In this document: positions 45,929 through 54,348 of the stretch, one piece after another
Layout of the letters: each line of letters starts with the position of its first letter
Numbering within the stretch: the stretch's first letter is position 1
Assembly (NCBI RefSeq): GCF_023276355.1
Contig: NZ_JALLPL010000001.1
Span: 1,860,001-1,924,000 of the forward strand
Direction: 5' to 3'
DNA length: 64,000 nucleotides
DNA from: Haloplanus sp. XH21
GTDB taxonomy: Archaea > Halobacteriota > Halobacteria > Halobacteriales > Haloferacaceae
Program-made: the position numbers and the translations under genes
Notes under the pieces: model-generated
Told to the model about the DNA's origin: nothing
The model's database searches: none
What the model saw: the letters and a program-made list of their open reading frames with translations, nothing else

Positions 45929-48520
45929 ATGAACCTCGCCGCCGCGGTCGCCGACCTTCGGGCCGAGGCCCGGCGCGCGAACGAGCGGCGACTCCTCGTC
46001 CTGGCAGGCGACCGCGACCGGGGCCTCGACGCCGCGTGGGACGCCATCGCAGTCGGCGACGACGCCGACGCGACGCTCGTCACGACCCGCGAGGGCCGCG
46101 GCGACCGCCTCCACCCGCAACACGCCACGCGCCTCCTCGGACGGACCCGAGACGTCGTCGTCCTCGACGCTCACGAGGGGTTCTCGGCGAACGCGCTGGG
46201 TCGCGTCGTCGGCGCCGTCGACGGCGGCGGCCTCTTCGTCCTCGTGACGCCGTCGCTCGACGACTGGCCGGACCGCCGTACCGACGCCGACGAGCGCCTC
46301 GCCGTCCCGCCGTTTACCGTCGACGACGTGACCGGCCACTTCCGTCGCCGTCTGGTCGAAACGCTCCGAACGCATCCGGGCGTCGCCATCGCCGATGTCG
46401 ACGACGGCGTGCTGGAACGCGACGGACTGACCGACCCACCGCCGGCCCGCCCCCGTCCGGCGGTGGCCGTCCCCGTCGACGCCGCGTTTCCTCGCGAGGC
46501 CTACGAAGCGTGTCTCACGCCCGATCAAGCCGACGCCGTGGCCGCCCTCGAACGCCTCCGAGAGCCGGGAAGCGCCGTCGTCGTCGAGGCGGACCGCGGC
46601 CGCGGGAAATCCGCCGCGGCCGGCCTCGCCGCGGGGAGTCTCGCCGCTGAGGGCCGGGACGTCCTCGTCACCGCACCCGCCTACCGCAACGCCGCCGAGG
46701 TGTGCGACCGCGCTAGCGCTCTCCTGGAGGCACTCGGCGTCCACGACGGCCGCGACGACGAGGCACACGTCCTCCGAGCCACGAGCGGCGGCCAGGTCCG
46801 GTTTTGCGACCCCGAGGCCGCCACCGACCTGCCCGACGACCCCGACGCCGTCATCGTGGACGAGGCCGCCGCGCTGCCGGTCCGCCGACTCGCCGCGTTG
46901 CTGAACGCCCCGGCGACGGCCTTCGTCACGACGGTCCACGGCTACGAGGGCGCCGGCCGCGGCTTCGACGTGCGCTTCCGGGACCGACTGGCCGAGAGCG
47001 ACCGCGACGTGACCGACGCCCGCCTCGACGACCCAATCCGCTACGCCGCGGGTGACCCCGTCGAGGTGTGGGCGTTTCGCGCCCTCCTGCTCGACGCCCG
47101 GCCGGCCGTGGATCAGGTCGTCGCGGACGCGACGCCCGCGGACGCGACGTACCGCGCGCTCGACGCCGAGACGCTGCTCGCCGACGAACATCTCCTCCGG
47201 GAGACGTTCGGTCTCCTCGTCCTCGCGCATTATCAGACGGAACCGGACGACCTCGCCCGCCTGCTCGACGCCCGGCCGGCCGTGGATCAGGTCGTCGCGG
47301 ACGCGACGCCCGCGGACGCGACGTACCGCGCGCTCGACGCCGAGACGCTGCTCGCCGACGAACATCTCCTCCGGGAGACGTTCGGTCTCCTCGTCCTCGC
47401 GCATTATCAGACGGAACCGGACGACCTCGCCCGCCTGCTCGACGCCCGGCCGGCCGTGGATCAGGTCGTCGCGGACGCGACGCCCGCGGACGCGACGTAC
47501 CGCGCGCTCGACGCCGAGACGCTGCTCGCCGACGAACATCTCCTCCGGGAGACGTTCGGTCTCCTCGTCCTCGCGCATTATCAGACGGAACCGGACGACC
47601 TCGCCCGCCTGCTCGACGCGCCGAACCTGCGCTGTCGGGCGCTGCTGATCGACGGCCACGTCGCCGCCGTCGCCCTCCTGGCCCGCGAGGGCGGCCTCCC
47701 CGAGTCGCTGCGGACGGAGATGTACGAAGGCGCCCGCGTTCGCGGCAACATGCTCCCCGACGTGCTGACGAGTCAGTTGCGCGACCTGGCGGCCGGCGCG
47801 CCCGTCGGCTACCGCGTGCTGCGCATTGCCACCCACCACGCGCTCCGGTCGTCTGGATTCGGCTCCCGCCTGCTCGACGCCTGTCACGACGAGTTCGACG
47901 ACGCCGTCGACTGGTTCGGCGTCGGCTACGGCGCGACGCCGCGGCTGGTCCGCTTCTGGGAGCGCAACGGCTACCGGACGGTCCACTGCTCGACGACGCG
48001 CAACGCCTCCAGCGGGGAGTACTCCGCCGTGATGCTCCGGCCGACGAGTGCGGACGGGCAGGCCCTCCACGACCGCCACGCCCGGCGGTTCAAGCGGCGG
48101 ATGCGCGACGGCCTCTGTGACGCGCTCCGGGACCTCGCGCCCGACGTGGCGCGGGCGGTGCTGCGGGCGACGGGTGAGGCCGGCACCGCGTCGCCGACGC
48201 TCTCCGATCACGAGTGGCGCGTCGTCGCCGCTGCGGCCTTCGGACCGGGACTCTACGACGCCGCGCCCGGCGCCTTCCGCGACCTGGCACTCGCCCATCT
48301 CACGGATCCCGTCGCCGACCTCTCGACGGACGCCGAGCGCCTGCTCGTGCGCAAGCCGTTGCAGGCCCACACCTGGGAGCGCGTCGCCGCTGACCTCGAC
48401 TACGTCTCGACTCGCCAGTGTATGCAGGCGCTCGGCGACGCGATGCGACCGCTGGTGGAGCGCTATGGGACCGACACGGCACAGAAGGAGCGACGGCGGT
48501 ACGACGATAGTAACGATTGA
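45929..48520 (+). CDS. tmcA: tRNA(Met) cytidine acetyltransferase TmcA with an internal 3x58-residue tandem repeat
   Basis: It acetylates cytidine in RNA (wobble C34 of elongator tRNA-Met in bacteria; many sites in archaea). The order is an N-terminal DUF1726 domain, an RNA-helicase module (Walker A EADRGRGKSAAAG near residue 223; DEAA box VIVDEAAALP), and a GNAT domain (VLRIATHHALRSSGFGSRLL) with a tRNA-binding tail. Residues 387-560 are three identical 58-residue copies between helicase and GNAT. With one copy the protein would be 747 residues, the normal size. The last codons and TGA lie in the arm of palindrome C. Whether the enlarged enzyme works is unknown. Confidence 0.93.
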   Translation: MNLAAAVADLRAEARRANERRLLVLAGDRDRGLDAAWDAIAVGDDADATLVTTREGRGDRLHPQHATRLLGRTRDVVVLDAHEGFSANALGRVVGAVDGGGLFVLVTPSLDDWPDRRTDADERLAVPPFTVDDVTGHFRRRLVETLRTHPGVAIADVDDGVLERDGLTDPPPARPRPAVAVPVDAAFPREAYEACLTPDQADAVAALERLREPGSAVVVEADRGRGKSAAAGLAAGSLAAEGRDVLVTAPAYRNAAEVCDRASALLEALGVHDGRDDEAHVLRATSGGQVRFCDPEAATDLPDDPDAVIVDEAAALPVRRLAALLNAPATAFVTTVHGYEGAGRGFDVRFRDRLAESDRDVTDARLDDPIRYAAGDPVEVWAFRALLLDARPAVDQVVADATPADATYRALDAETLLADEHLLRETFGLLVLAHYQTEPDDLARLLDARPAVDQVVADATPADATYRALDAETLLADEHLLRETFGLLVLAHYQTEPDDLARLLDARPAVDQVVADATPADATYRALDAETLLADEHLLRETFGLLVLAHYQTEPDDLARLLDAPNLRCRALLIDGHVAAVALLAREGGLPESLRTEMYEGARVRGNMLPDVLTSQLRDLAAGAPVGYRVLRIATHHALRSSGFGSRLLDACHDEFDDAVDWFGVGYGATPRLVRFWERNGYRTVHCSTTRNASSGEYSAVMLRPTSADGQALHDRHARRFKRRMRDGLCDALRDLAPDVARAVLRATGEAGTASPTLSDHEWRVVAAAAFGPGLYDAAPGAFRDLALAHLTDPVADLSTDAERLLVRKPLQAHTWERVAADLDYVSTRQCMQALGDAMRPLVERYGTDTAQKERRRYDDSND
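47087..47608 (+). repeat. Three perfect tandem copies of a 174-bp coding segment in tmcA
   Basis: Copies occupy 47087-47260, 47261-47434 and 47435-47608, with no base difference between them by direct reading. Each starts CTGCTCGACGCCCGGCCGGC, and CTGCTCGACGC recurs just after copy three, a ready seed for slippage. The unit is 58 codons, so the frame is kept. The perfect identity means the expansion is very recent or is an assembly effect. Confidence 0.95.
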
Positions 48521-48670
48521 AAGTCATTGCACAGCTGATCGAAGAACGGCGTACGAGTGGCTGTGCAAACAGTTTCATACGGTTTATTGTAAGTCATTAC
48601 CGGTGGTTCGCTGGGACGGTCCAGCGAACCACCGGTAAACAGTTACAGTAATCCGTATCAATCGCTACTA
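48508..48670. repeat. Stop-codon palindrome C (80 bp), interrupted by palindrome B
   Basis: The left arm TAGTAACGATTGAAAGTCAT (from 48508) and inner stem GCACAGC/GCTGTGC run to TTTCA at 48577. Palindrome B follows, and the outer right arm resumes at 48661-48670 (ATCGCTACTA). Without B and one TCA, C is 80 bp like its relatives. Its two arms encode the final residues and stop codons of both convergent genes: D-S-N-D-stop of TmcA and Y-S-S-D-stop of GNAT. Flanks are CGA and TAG, so no duplication is kept. Confidence 0.8.
48578..48657. repeat. Stop-codon palindrome B (80 bp), inserted in palindrome C
   Basis: The arms are TACGGTTTATTGTAAGTCAT and, from the other end, TACGGATTACTGTAACTGTT. The inner stem ACCGGTGGTTCGCTGG pairs perfectly with its partner. 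It is flanked by TCA at 48575-48577 and TCA at 48658-48660; the latter is the GNAT stop codon (TGA) on the minus strand. It is the best-preserved copy and shows nested insertion. Confidence 0.9.
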
Positions 48671-49407
48671 TAGCCGTCGAGGTACGTCGCGAGCATCACT
48701 TCGTCGACGTAGTCGCCGTCGATGCGGTAGTGGTCCTCGCGGATCGCTTCGACCTCCCAGCCTCGCGATTCGAGAAAGTCGATGGCCGCGTCGTTGGTCG
48801 CCGGGACGCTGTTGTAGAGTTTCTCGAAGTCGTGCTCCCCCGCCCAGCGGACGCCGCGGTCGAGGAGCGCGCTGCCGATGCCGTGGCCGCGGTGATCGGG
48901 GAGGAGTCCTACCGTCAACACGGCCGTGTGTGCCAACTTGTCCATCTCGGGCAGGTCGAGGTGGACCCAGCCGACCACCTCGTCGTCGACGCAGGCGACG
49001 AAGACCATCCGCGACTGCACCTCGTTGTGCCGGAGGACGACCTCCTCGTGATCGAGGAGATCGGCGACCGTCTCCGCCTCGATGTACGTTCCCTCCTTTG
49101 CGACGGCCCGGATGACGTCGATCAGCCCCGACAGATCGCGTTGTTCCGCGGCTCTGATGGTGTACGATACGTCCGCGTCGGCGTGTTCCTCGGCGTCTTC
49201 GGCCTGGTAGGCCACACGGAGATAGTCGCCCTCGCGTCGGAGATAGCCGTCGCGACGGAGGACCGTAACGTGGTGACCGAACGCCTCGGGATCGAGGGAG
49301 AGCGCCCGCCGCGCGGTGTCGGCCCGGACCGTCCCGTGTGCCTCGACGTAGTCGTAGATGTCGCGGCGGTCCTCGTGGTCGAAGTCGAGCTGCTCCGTGA
49401 GTTCCAT
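48658..49407 (-). CDS. GNAT acetyltransferase with N-terminal winged helix
   Basis: Residues 1-75 form a predicted winged helix (TVRADTARRALSLDPEAFGHHVTVLRRDGYLRR). Residues about 80-245 are a GNAT domain with the acetyl-CoA loop VGLLPDHRGHGIGSALL. The HTH-GNAT fusion suggests either a DNA-bound acetyltransferase or a ligand-regulated regulator; the substrate is unknown. ATG 49407 is preferred to 49422. The stop codon coincides with the palindrome B flank, and the final residues YSSD come from palindrome C. Confidence 0.82.
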   Translation of the reverse strand: MELTEQLDFDHEDRRDIYDYVEAHGTVRADTARRALSLDPEAFGHHVTVLRRDGYLRREGDYLRVAYQAEDAEEHADADVSYTIRAAEQRDLSGLIDVIRAVAKEGTYIEAETVADLLDHEEVVLRHNEVQSRMVFVACVDDEVVGWVHLDLPEMDKLAHTAVLTVGLLPDHRGHGIGSALLDRGVRWAGEHDFEKLYNSVPATNDAAIDFLESRGWEVEAIREDHYRIDGDYVDEVMLATYLDGYSSD

Positions 49408-49482
49408 GGTGCCGCATACCACGGGGCAGACCTTAATGGTTTGTCAGGCGGTCACGCACGCGAGACGCGAGCAACGACCGGT

Positions 49483-49938
<456 letters not shown>

Positions 49939-49941
49939 TCA

Positions 49942-50019
49942 TACTGCCGGCTGTAACTGTTTCAAGATGTCCATCACTCCGGGACGACGGATATCTCGAT
50001 TGACTTACAGCCGCGAGTA
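49942..50019. repeat. Stop-codon palindrome H (78 bp)
   Basis: The arms are TACTGCCGGCTGTAACTGTT and, from the other end, TACTCGCGGCTGTAAGTCAA; the inner part is more diverged. It is flanked by TCA at 49939-49941 and TCA at 50020-50022, the second being the AOR stop codon (TGA) on the minus strand. Confidence 0.8.
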
Positions 50020-51696
50020 TCAGTCCGCGCTCGCGCCTACCTCGCCACTATCGGGGACGACGCCTTCGTCGGTCCAGCCCCGTTCGTCGTAGTAGGCGTC
50101 GAGCGCCGTCTCGAAGTTCGGCAGGTCGTACGGCAGGTCGTCGTCCGCACGGTCGAACCCGCGCCGGTTGTTGAAGTGGCGTTCGAGTTCGACCACGCGG
50201 CCACCGACGTCGAGAAGCGCCTCGAAGTCGGCGTCGAACAGCGCCTCGAAGCGCTCCTCGGTCATCATCCCACGGGAGAACCGGCAGACGACGCCGCAGT
50301 CCTCCAGCGCGCGCTTGTTCTCCAGCTCGACGAGTTTGCGGGCCTTGGCCGCGGAGAGACCGGCGGGTTCGAACGCCTCGTCCGGGTCCACGAGCGGGTA
50401 TTCGTAGGCGTAAAACGTCGCGTACATGTGGTCGGCGCCGCGGTTCGCCGTCGCGAAGCCGAGTCCCTGCCCGTTGAGCGTGCGGCCGTCGTGGGCGGAG
50501 AAGGTCATCCCCTTGACCGTCCAGTCCTCGACGCCGAGTGCGTCGTGGAAGCGGTGGATGCCCTCGGCCAACAGGTCGCCGTCGCCCTCGCGGTGGGCGA
50601 TATCTTCCACCGTCTCGTGGATCAGTTCCGAGTCGCCGAAGGCGTCCTCTGCCTTCAGGTAGGCCGCCACAGCGTTGCCACAGGAGATGGTGTCCATCCC
50701 CAGGCGGTCACAGAGGTCGTTCGACTGCATGATGGAGACGATGTCGTCCACCTCGCAGTTGCCGCCGAAGGCCATGATCGTCTCGAACTCCGGCCCCTCC
50801 GTCTCGACGCCGGCCGCCTCGTCTTTCGTCGGCAACTTGCAGGCGAAGGCACACTGCGAACAGGTGCCTTTCTTGTACTTCTTCTCCTCGACCCGGTCGC
50901 CGTTGATCTGCTCGAACCCCTCGAAGCGAACGTCCTCGAAGTAGCGCGTGGGAAACGAGCCGATCTCGTTGGCGAGGTCGGTGACGCTCGCCGTCCCCTG
51001 GCGCTTCATGATGTGGTCGCTGGTGGCCGCCTCGCGGTGGATGGTGGCCGCCTCGGCGTCGACGTCGATGTCGGGCAGGTCATCACCGTCGAAGGTTATC
51101 GCCTTGACGTTTTTCGCGCCCATCACCGCGCCGAGGCCGCCGCGACCGAACGCCCGCGTCTCGCTGGTCATGATCGAAGCGAATCGTACCTGGTTCTCGC
51201 CCGCCGGACCGATGCAGACCAGATGTTCCGCTTCGAGGCCGTGTTCGTCGGCCACGTAGTCGGTGACGGCAGGCACCTCCGCGCCGGCGAGGGCCGGGAC
51301 TTCCTCGAATGAGACGCCGTCGTCCCGGACGTGAACCATCAACGGATCGTCGCTCTCGCCGACGAGTTCGACGACGGCGTTGCCCGTTCCGAGGAGGTTG
51401 CGGGAGACGAAGCCGCCGGCGTTGGTCGACGCCAGGCCGTCGGTCAGCGGCGAGAGCGCCGTTGCCGAGGTGCGCCCGGTGAAACTCATCGTCGACGCCT
51501 GCATCGGCCCGGTGGTGAAGTAGAGTCGGTTCTCCGGGCCGAGCGGATCGGCGTCGAAGGGGATCCGGTCGTGTGCGAGACGGGTGCCGACGCCCCGCCC
51601 GCCGATGTACGTCTCCAGCACGTCGTCGATCGCCTCGGTTTCGACGCGCCGCGAGCCCACGTCGACCGTGAGAAGCGGTCCCTCGAGGTGGAGCAT
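50020..51696 (-). CDS. aor: Aldehyde ferredoxin oxidoreductase (AOR family, tungsten/molybdopterin)
   Basis: It oxidises aldehydes to carboxylic acids, passing electrons to ferredoxin. The 558-residue protein has the AOR N-terminal pterin domain (GGRGVGTRL, SFTGRTSATALSPLT, GRGGLGAVMGAKNVKAI) and [4Fe-4S] ligands C279xxC282xxxC286 with a later cysteine in DCGVVCRF. ATG 51696 lies 27 bp from a GTTTAATAC box at 51719-51727, fitting a leaderless mRNA. The downstream ferredoxin is the likely partner. Its TGA abuts palindrome H. Confidence 0.92.
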   Translation of the reverse strand: MLHLEGPLLTVDVGSRRVETEAIDDVLETYIGGRGVGTRLAHDRIPFDADPLGPENRLYFTTGPMQASTMSFTGRTSATALSPLTDGLASTNAGGFVSRNLLGTGNAVVELVGESDDPLMVHVRDDGVSFEEVPALAGAEVPAVTDYVADEHGLEAEHLVCIGPAGENQVRFASIMTSETRAFGRGGLGAVMGAKNVKAITFDGDDLPDIDVDAEAATIHREAATSDHIMKRQGTASVTDLANEIGSFPTRYFEDVRFEGFEQINGDRVEEKKYKKGTCSQCAFACKLPTKDEAAGVETEGPEFETIMAFGGNCEVDDIVSIMQSNDLCDRLGMDTISCGNAVAAYLKAEDAFGDSELIHETVEDIAHREGDGDLLAEGIHRFHDALGVEDWTVKGMTFSAHDGRTLNGQGLGFATANRGADHMYATFYAYEYPLVDPDEAFEPAGLSAAKARKLVELENKRALEDCGVVCRFSRGMMTEERFEALFDADFEALLDVGGRVVELERHFNNRRGFDRADDDLPYDLPNFETALDAYYDERGWTDEGVVPDSGEVGASAD

Positions 51697-51746
51697 GGTG
51701 GAACGCGGGTGCCGCGGCGTATTAAACAGTGGGCCGTCCGTCGGCG

Positions 51747-53063
51747 CTAAAACACCGCGTCGATGGCGTCGTCGAGCGCATCGACCGCTTGATCGATATC
51801 GGCGTCGGTCACGGCCAGCGGCGGCGCGATGATGAGCTGCGTGCGCGGACGGCCGCCACCGATGAGAACGCCCCGCTCCTGCGCCGCGTCGATGACGTCG
51901 TCGACGGGGTTGTCGCCCGATTCGACCCAGGGGTGGAGGAAGGGATCGCCGGTCTCGAGATCCGTAAACTCGACGCCCCACAGCAGCCCCCGGCCGCGCA
52001 CGTCGCCCACGGCGTCGTGGGCGTCGAGTTCCCGCAGACGGGTTTCGAGGTAGTCGCCGCGCTCCCGCGCGTTGTCGACGAGGCCGTCGGCGTAGACGTC
52101 GATAGCCGCCACGCCCGCCGCACACGCCACGGGGTGGCCCGCGAAGGTCTGCCCCACGTCGATGCCGGTGTCGCGGAGGTGGGCCGCGATGTCCGGTCCC
52201 GTTACGACGCCCGCGAGCGGGACGTACGCGCTCGTGACGCCTTTCGCGAACGTGAGGAGGTCCGGCACCACGTCCTCGGTGTCGATACCGAACCACTCGC
52301 CGCACCGACCGAAGCCGGTGATGACCTCGTCCGCGATGAGCAGGATGTCGTACTCGTCACAGATGTCGCGCACGCGCTGCCAGTAGTCCGCCGGCGCGGG
52401 GTACGCGCCACTCGTCCCGCCGATGGGTTCCATCAGGACGGCTGCGATGGTGTCCGGCCCCTCGTTGTGGATCACGTACTCCAGGTGGTCGGCGGCCTGC
52501 CGGGCGAGTTCGGCGGGCGTGTCGGCGTCGAACGGCGACTGGTGGGCGACCGGCGGGCAGAACTTCGCCGCGCCCGTCGTGGCAACGTATCGCTCCATCG
52601 CGTTGCGCGTCTCGGGGTCACCCGTCAGCGACGCCGCGCCGTACGTGGCGCCGTGGTAGGAGCGATAGCGCGTGAGCACCTTCCGGGCGTCGGTGTACTC
52701 GCGGGCGAACTGGACCGCCGCCTCGTTGGCCTCGCTGCCCGACACCGAGAAAAAGACGTTCGAGAGGTCGCCGGGAGCGATACCCGCGATGCGGCCGGCC
52801 AGTTCCGACCGCGCGTCGTTGTGCTTGGAGGAGGCGACGTACGCAATCGTCGATGCCTGGGCGGTGATGGCGTCGACGATGCGCTCCTCGCCGTGTCCGG
52901 CGTTGACGCAGTAGAGCTGGGAGTTGAAGTCGAGATAGGCGTCGCCGTCGTCGTCGTAGACGGTGACGCCGTCGCCGTCGACCAGCGAGAGGACGTCGTC
53001 GTCGGAGTACCAGTGTGGAATCGCGCCCGAATCGAGTTCGGCGTCTGGAGATGGGTTCGCCAT
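51747..53063 (-). CDS. Class III PLP-dependent aminotransferase
   Basis: The 438-residue fold-type I aminotransferase shows FNSQLYCVNAGHGEERIVDAI, SGSEANEAAVQFARE, the cofactor Asp in LLIADEVITGFGR and the PLP lysine in TFAKGVTSAYVPLAG. It resembles omega-amino acid:pyruvate or related transaminases, so it may turn amines into aldehydes that the adjacent AOR could oxidise; this is inference. ATG 53063 lies 27 bp from a GTTTATTC box at 53086-53093. The aor gene begins 50 bp downstream. Confidence 0.9.
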   Translation of the reverse strand: MANPSPDAELDSGAIPHWYSDDDVLSLVDGDGVTVYDDDGDAYLDFNSQLYCVNAGHGEERIVDAITAQASTIAYVASSKHNDARSELAGRIAGIAPGDLSNVFFSVSGSEANEAAVQFAREYTDARKVLTRYRSYHGATYGAASLTGDPETRNAMERYVATTGAAKFCPPVAHQSPFDADTPAELARQAADHLEYVIHNEGPDTIAAVLMEPIGGTSGAYPAPADYWQRVRDICDEYDILLIADEVITGFGRCGEWFGIDTEDVVPDLLTFAKGVTSAYVPLAGVVTGPDIAAHLRDTGIDVGQTFAGHPVACAAGVAAIDVYADGLVDNARERGDYLETRLRELDAHDAVGDVRGRGLLWGVEFTDLETGDPFLHPWVESGDNPVDDVIDAAQERGVLIGGGRPRTQLIIAPPLAVTDADIDQAVDALDDAIDAVF

Positions 53064-53183
53064 ACACCCCGGTTGGTGACAGGGAGAATAAACGTTCGCC
53101 CGAGACGCCGGTGTTCTCGCACAACACGGTCGGAAACCGTCATCGGTCGGGCGACGTGGTCCGGGTGTGCGATTCTCGACGCC

Positions 53184-53285
53184 GCGCCCGTGGATCCGAA
53201 CGTAGCTGGTCTGCCGGCCTATCTCGGCGTTCTCGGCATGCCCGGGCGAACGGCGTACTTCGGCTTGCTCGACATCGCCGAGTAG
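53184..53285 (+). pseudogene. Fragment of a CurA-type NADP-dependent oxidoreductase
   Basis: The plus strand reads VDPNVAGLPAYLGVLGMPGR and then TAYFGLLDIAE before a TAG. This matches the conserved stretch just before the NADP-binding loop of CurA/zinc-independent medium-chain reductases. The glycine-rich cofactor loop and everything after it are missing, and there is no start in a sensible context. It is a relic in the 251-bp gap between two minus-strand genes; a deletion presumably removed the rest. Confidence 0.6.
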
Positions 53286-53314
53286 CGCGTGTGGCACGGC
53301 TACATCTGCAACAG

Positions 53315-54187
53315 CTACCGGTTCGGTTTCCGCACCTGCTCGGGATGATCGGCGATGAAGACGCTCGTGTTGTCCGGGACGTCGTCGGTGACCCAGGAGT
53401 TCGCCCCGATGCTCACGTGGTCGCCGATATCGACCGGTCCGAGGACGTTGCTTCCGGCCCCGATGACGACGTGATCGCCGATGTCGGGATGCCGCTTGTA
53501 ATCTTTCGCCAGCATATGCTCCTCGCCCTCTTCTTCCTCGAAGTGGAGTGCCCCCAGCGTCACGTTCTGGTAGATCCGGACCCAGTCACCGACCGTGGCC
53601 GTCTCGCCGATCACGACTCCCGTCCCGTGGTCGATGAAGAACTGGTCGCCGAGCGTCGCACCGGGATGGATGTCGATCCCCGTCTCGACTTTCGCGTACT
53701 CGGCGAGTTCGCGGGCGTACTGGACGTGGTCCGCCTCGTAGAGGTGGTGGGCGACGCGGTGGGTGAGGATGGCATGAAAGCCCGGGTACGACCGAATGAT
53801 CTCACAGTAGCTTGTCGCCGCGGGGTCGCCCTTGTACGCGGCCTCGACGTCGCGCTTGAGGGTGCGTCGAATCGCCGGCAGTCGGTCGAGCGCCCGGTCG
53901 ACGACCCCGCTCAACTCGTCCGCGTCACGGTTCGCGTAGGCCGTAATCCCCGTCTGGATGCACGCTCCGAGCGTGCTCAAGTGGCGCCGTGTTTCGGCCG
54001 GATCGTCGATCAGTGCCGTCCCGTTCCAGCACCGGGGGAACAGGAGTTGTCTGAGAAGGAGTGGTTCGTCACGCAGAAAATCGCGGCGCGGATACTCCCG
54101 CGAGTCGTCCGTCGGGAACGGCGATTCGTCTGCTCGATAGGCGTCGACGAGTTCTCGGTGAGCATCGCCGGTGTACTCGTATCCCAT
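53315..54187 (-). CDS. cysE: Serine O-acetyltransferase
   Basis: The 290-residue left-handed beta-helix acyltransferase makes O-acetylserine for cysteine synthase. The N-terminal helical part is followed by hexapeptide repeats (GIDIHPGATLGDQFFIDHGTG, VVIGETATVGD, RIYQNVTLGA, VVIGAGSNVLG). The catalytic His lies in FIDHGTG. ATG 54187 is preferred; an upstream start at 54229 is possible. No clear TATA box was found. The partner cysK lies about 39 kb away. Confidence 0.9.
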   Translation of the reverse strand: MGYEYTGDAHRELVDAYRADESPFPTDDSREYPRRDFLRDEPLLLRQLLFPRCWNGTALIDDPAETRRHLSTLGACIQTGITAYANRDADELSGVVDRALDRLPAIRRTLKRDVEAAYKGDPAATSYCEIIRSYPGFHAILTHRVAHHLYEADHVQYARELAEYAKVETGIDIHPGATLGDQFFIDHGTGVVIGETATVGDWVRIYQNVTLGALHFEEEEGEEHMLAKDYKRHPDIGDHVVIGAGSNVLGPVDIGDHVSIGANSWVTDDVPDNTSVFIADHPEQVRKPNR

Positions 54188-54348
54188 GTGTATGACTGCT
54201 GACGCCGTCGACGGACGTAGTTCTTCCACTTCGTCCCTCTGCTATCGTCAACCATCGCCGGTTCCGACCGGTGGGACCACCTCGGTCTGGATTTACAGTT
54301 GCGGCAGGGTCGGCCGTCGGGGTGCGACGGGCCTGCAACCCGTCTCGC

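Noticed and set aside
47087-47608. CRISPR-like or VNTR array
   Set aside because: Units are 174 bp, directly adjacent with no spacers, and translate in frame inside tmcA; this is a coding tandem duplication.
44912-48370. Very long open frame (over 1,100 codons) on the minus strand opposite tmcA
   Set aside because: The part opposite tmcA is an antisense artefact of GC-rich codon bias; only the 3' portion 44912-45844 is a real VOC-family gene. It even repeats three times because the tmcA repeat does.
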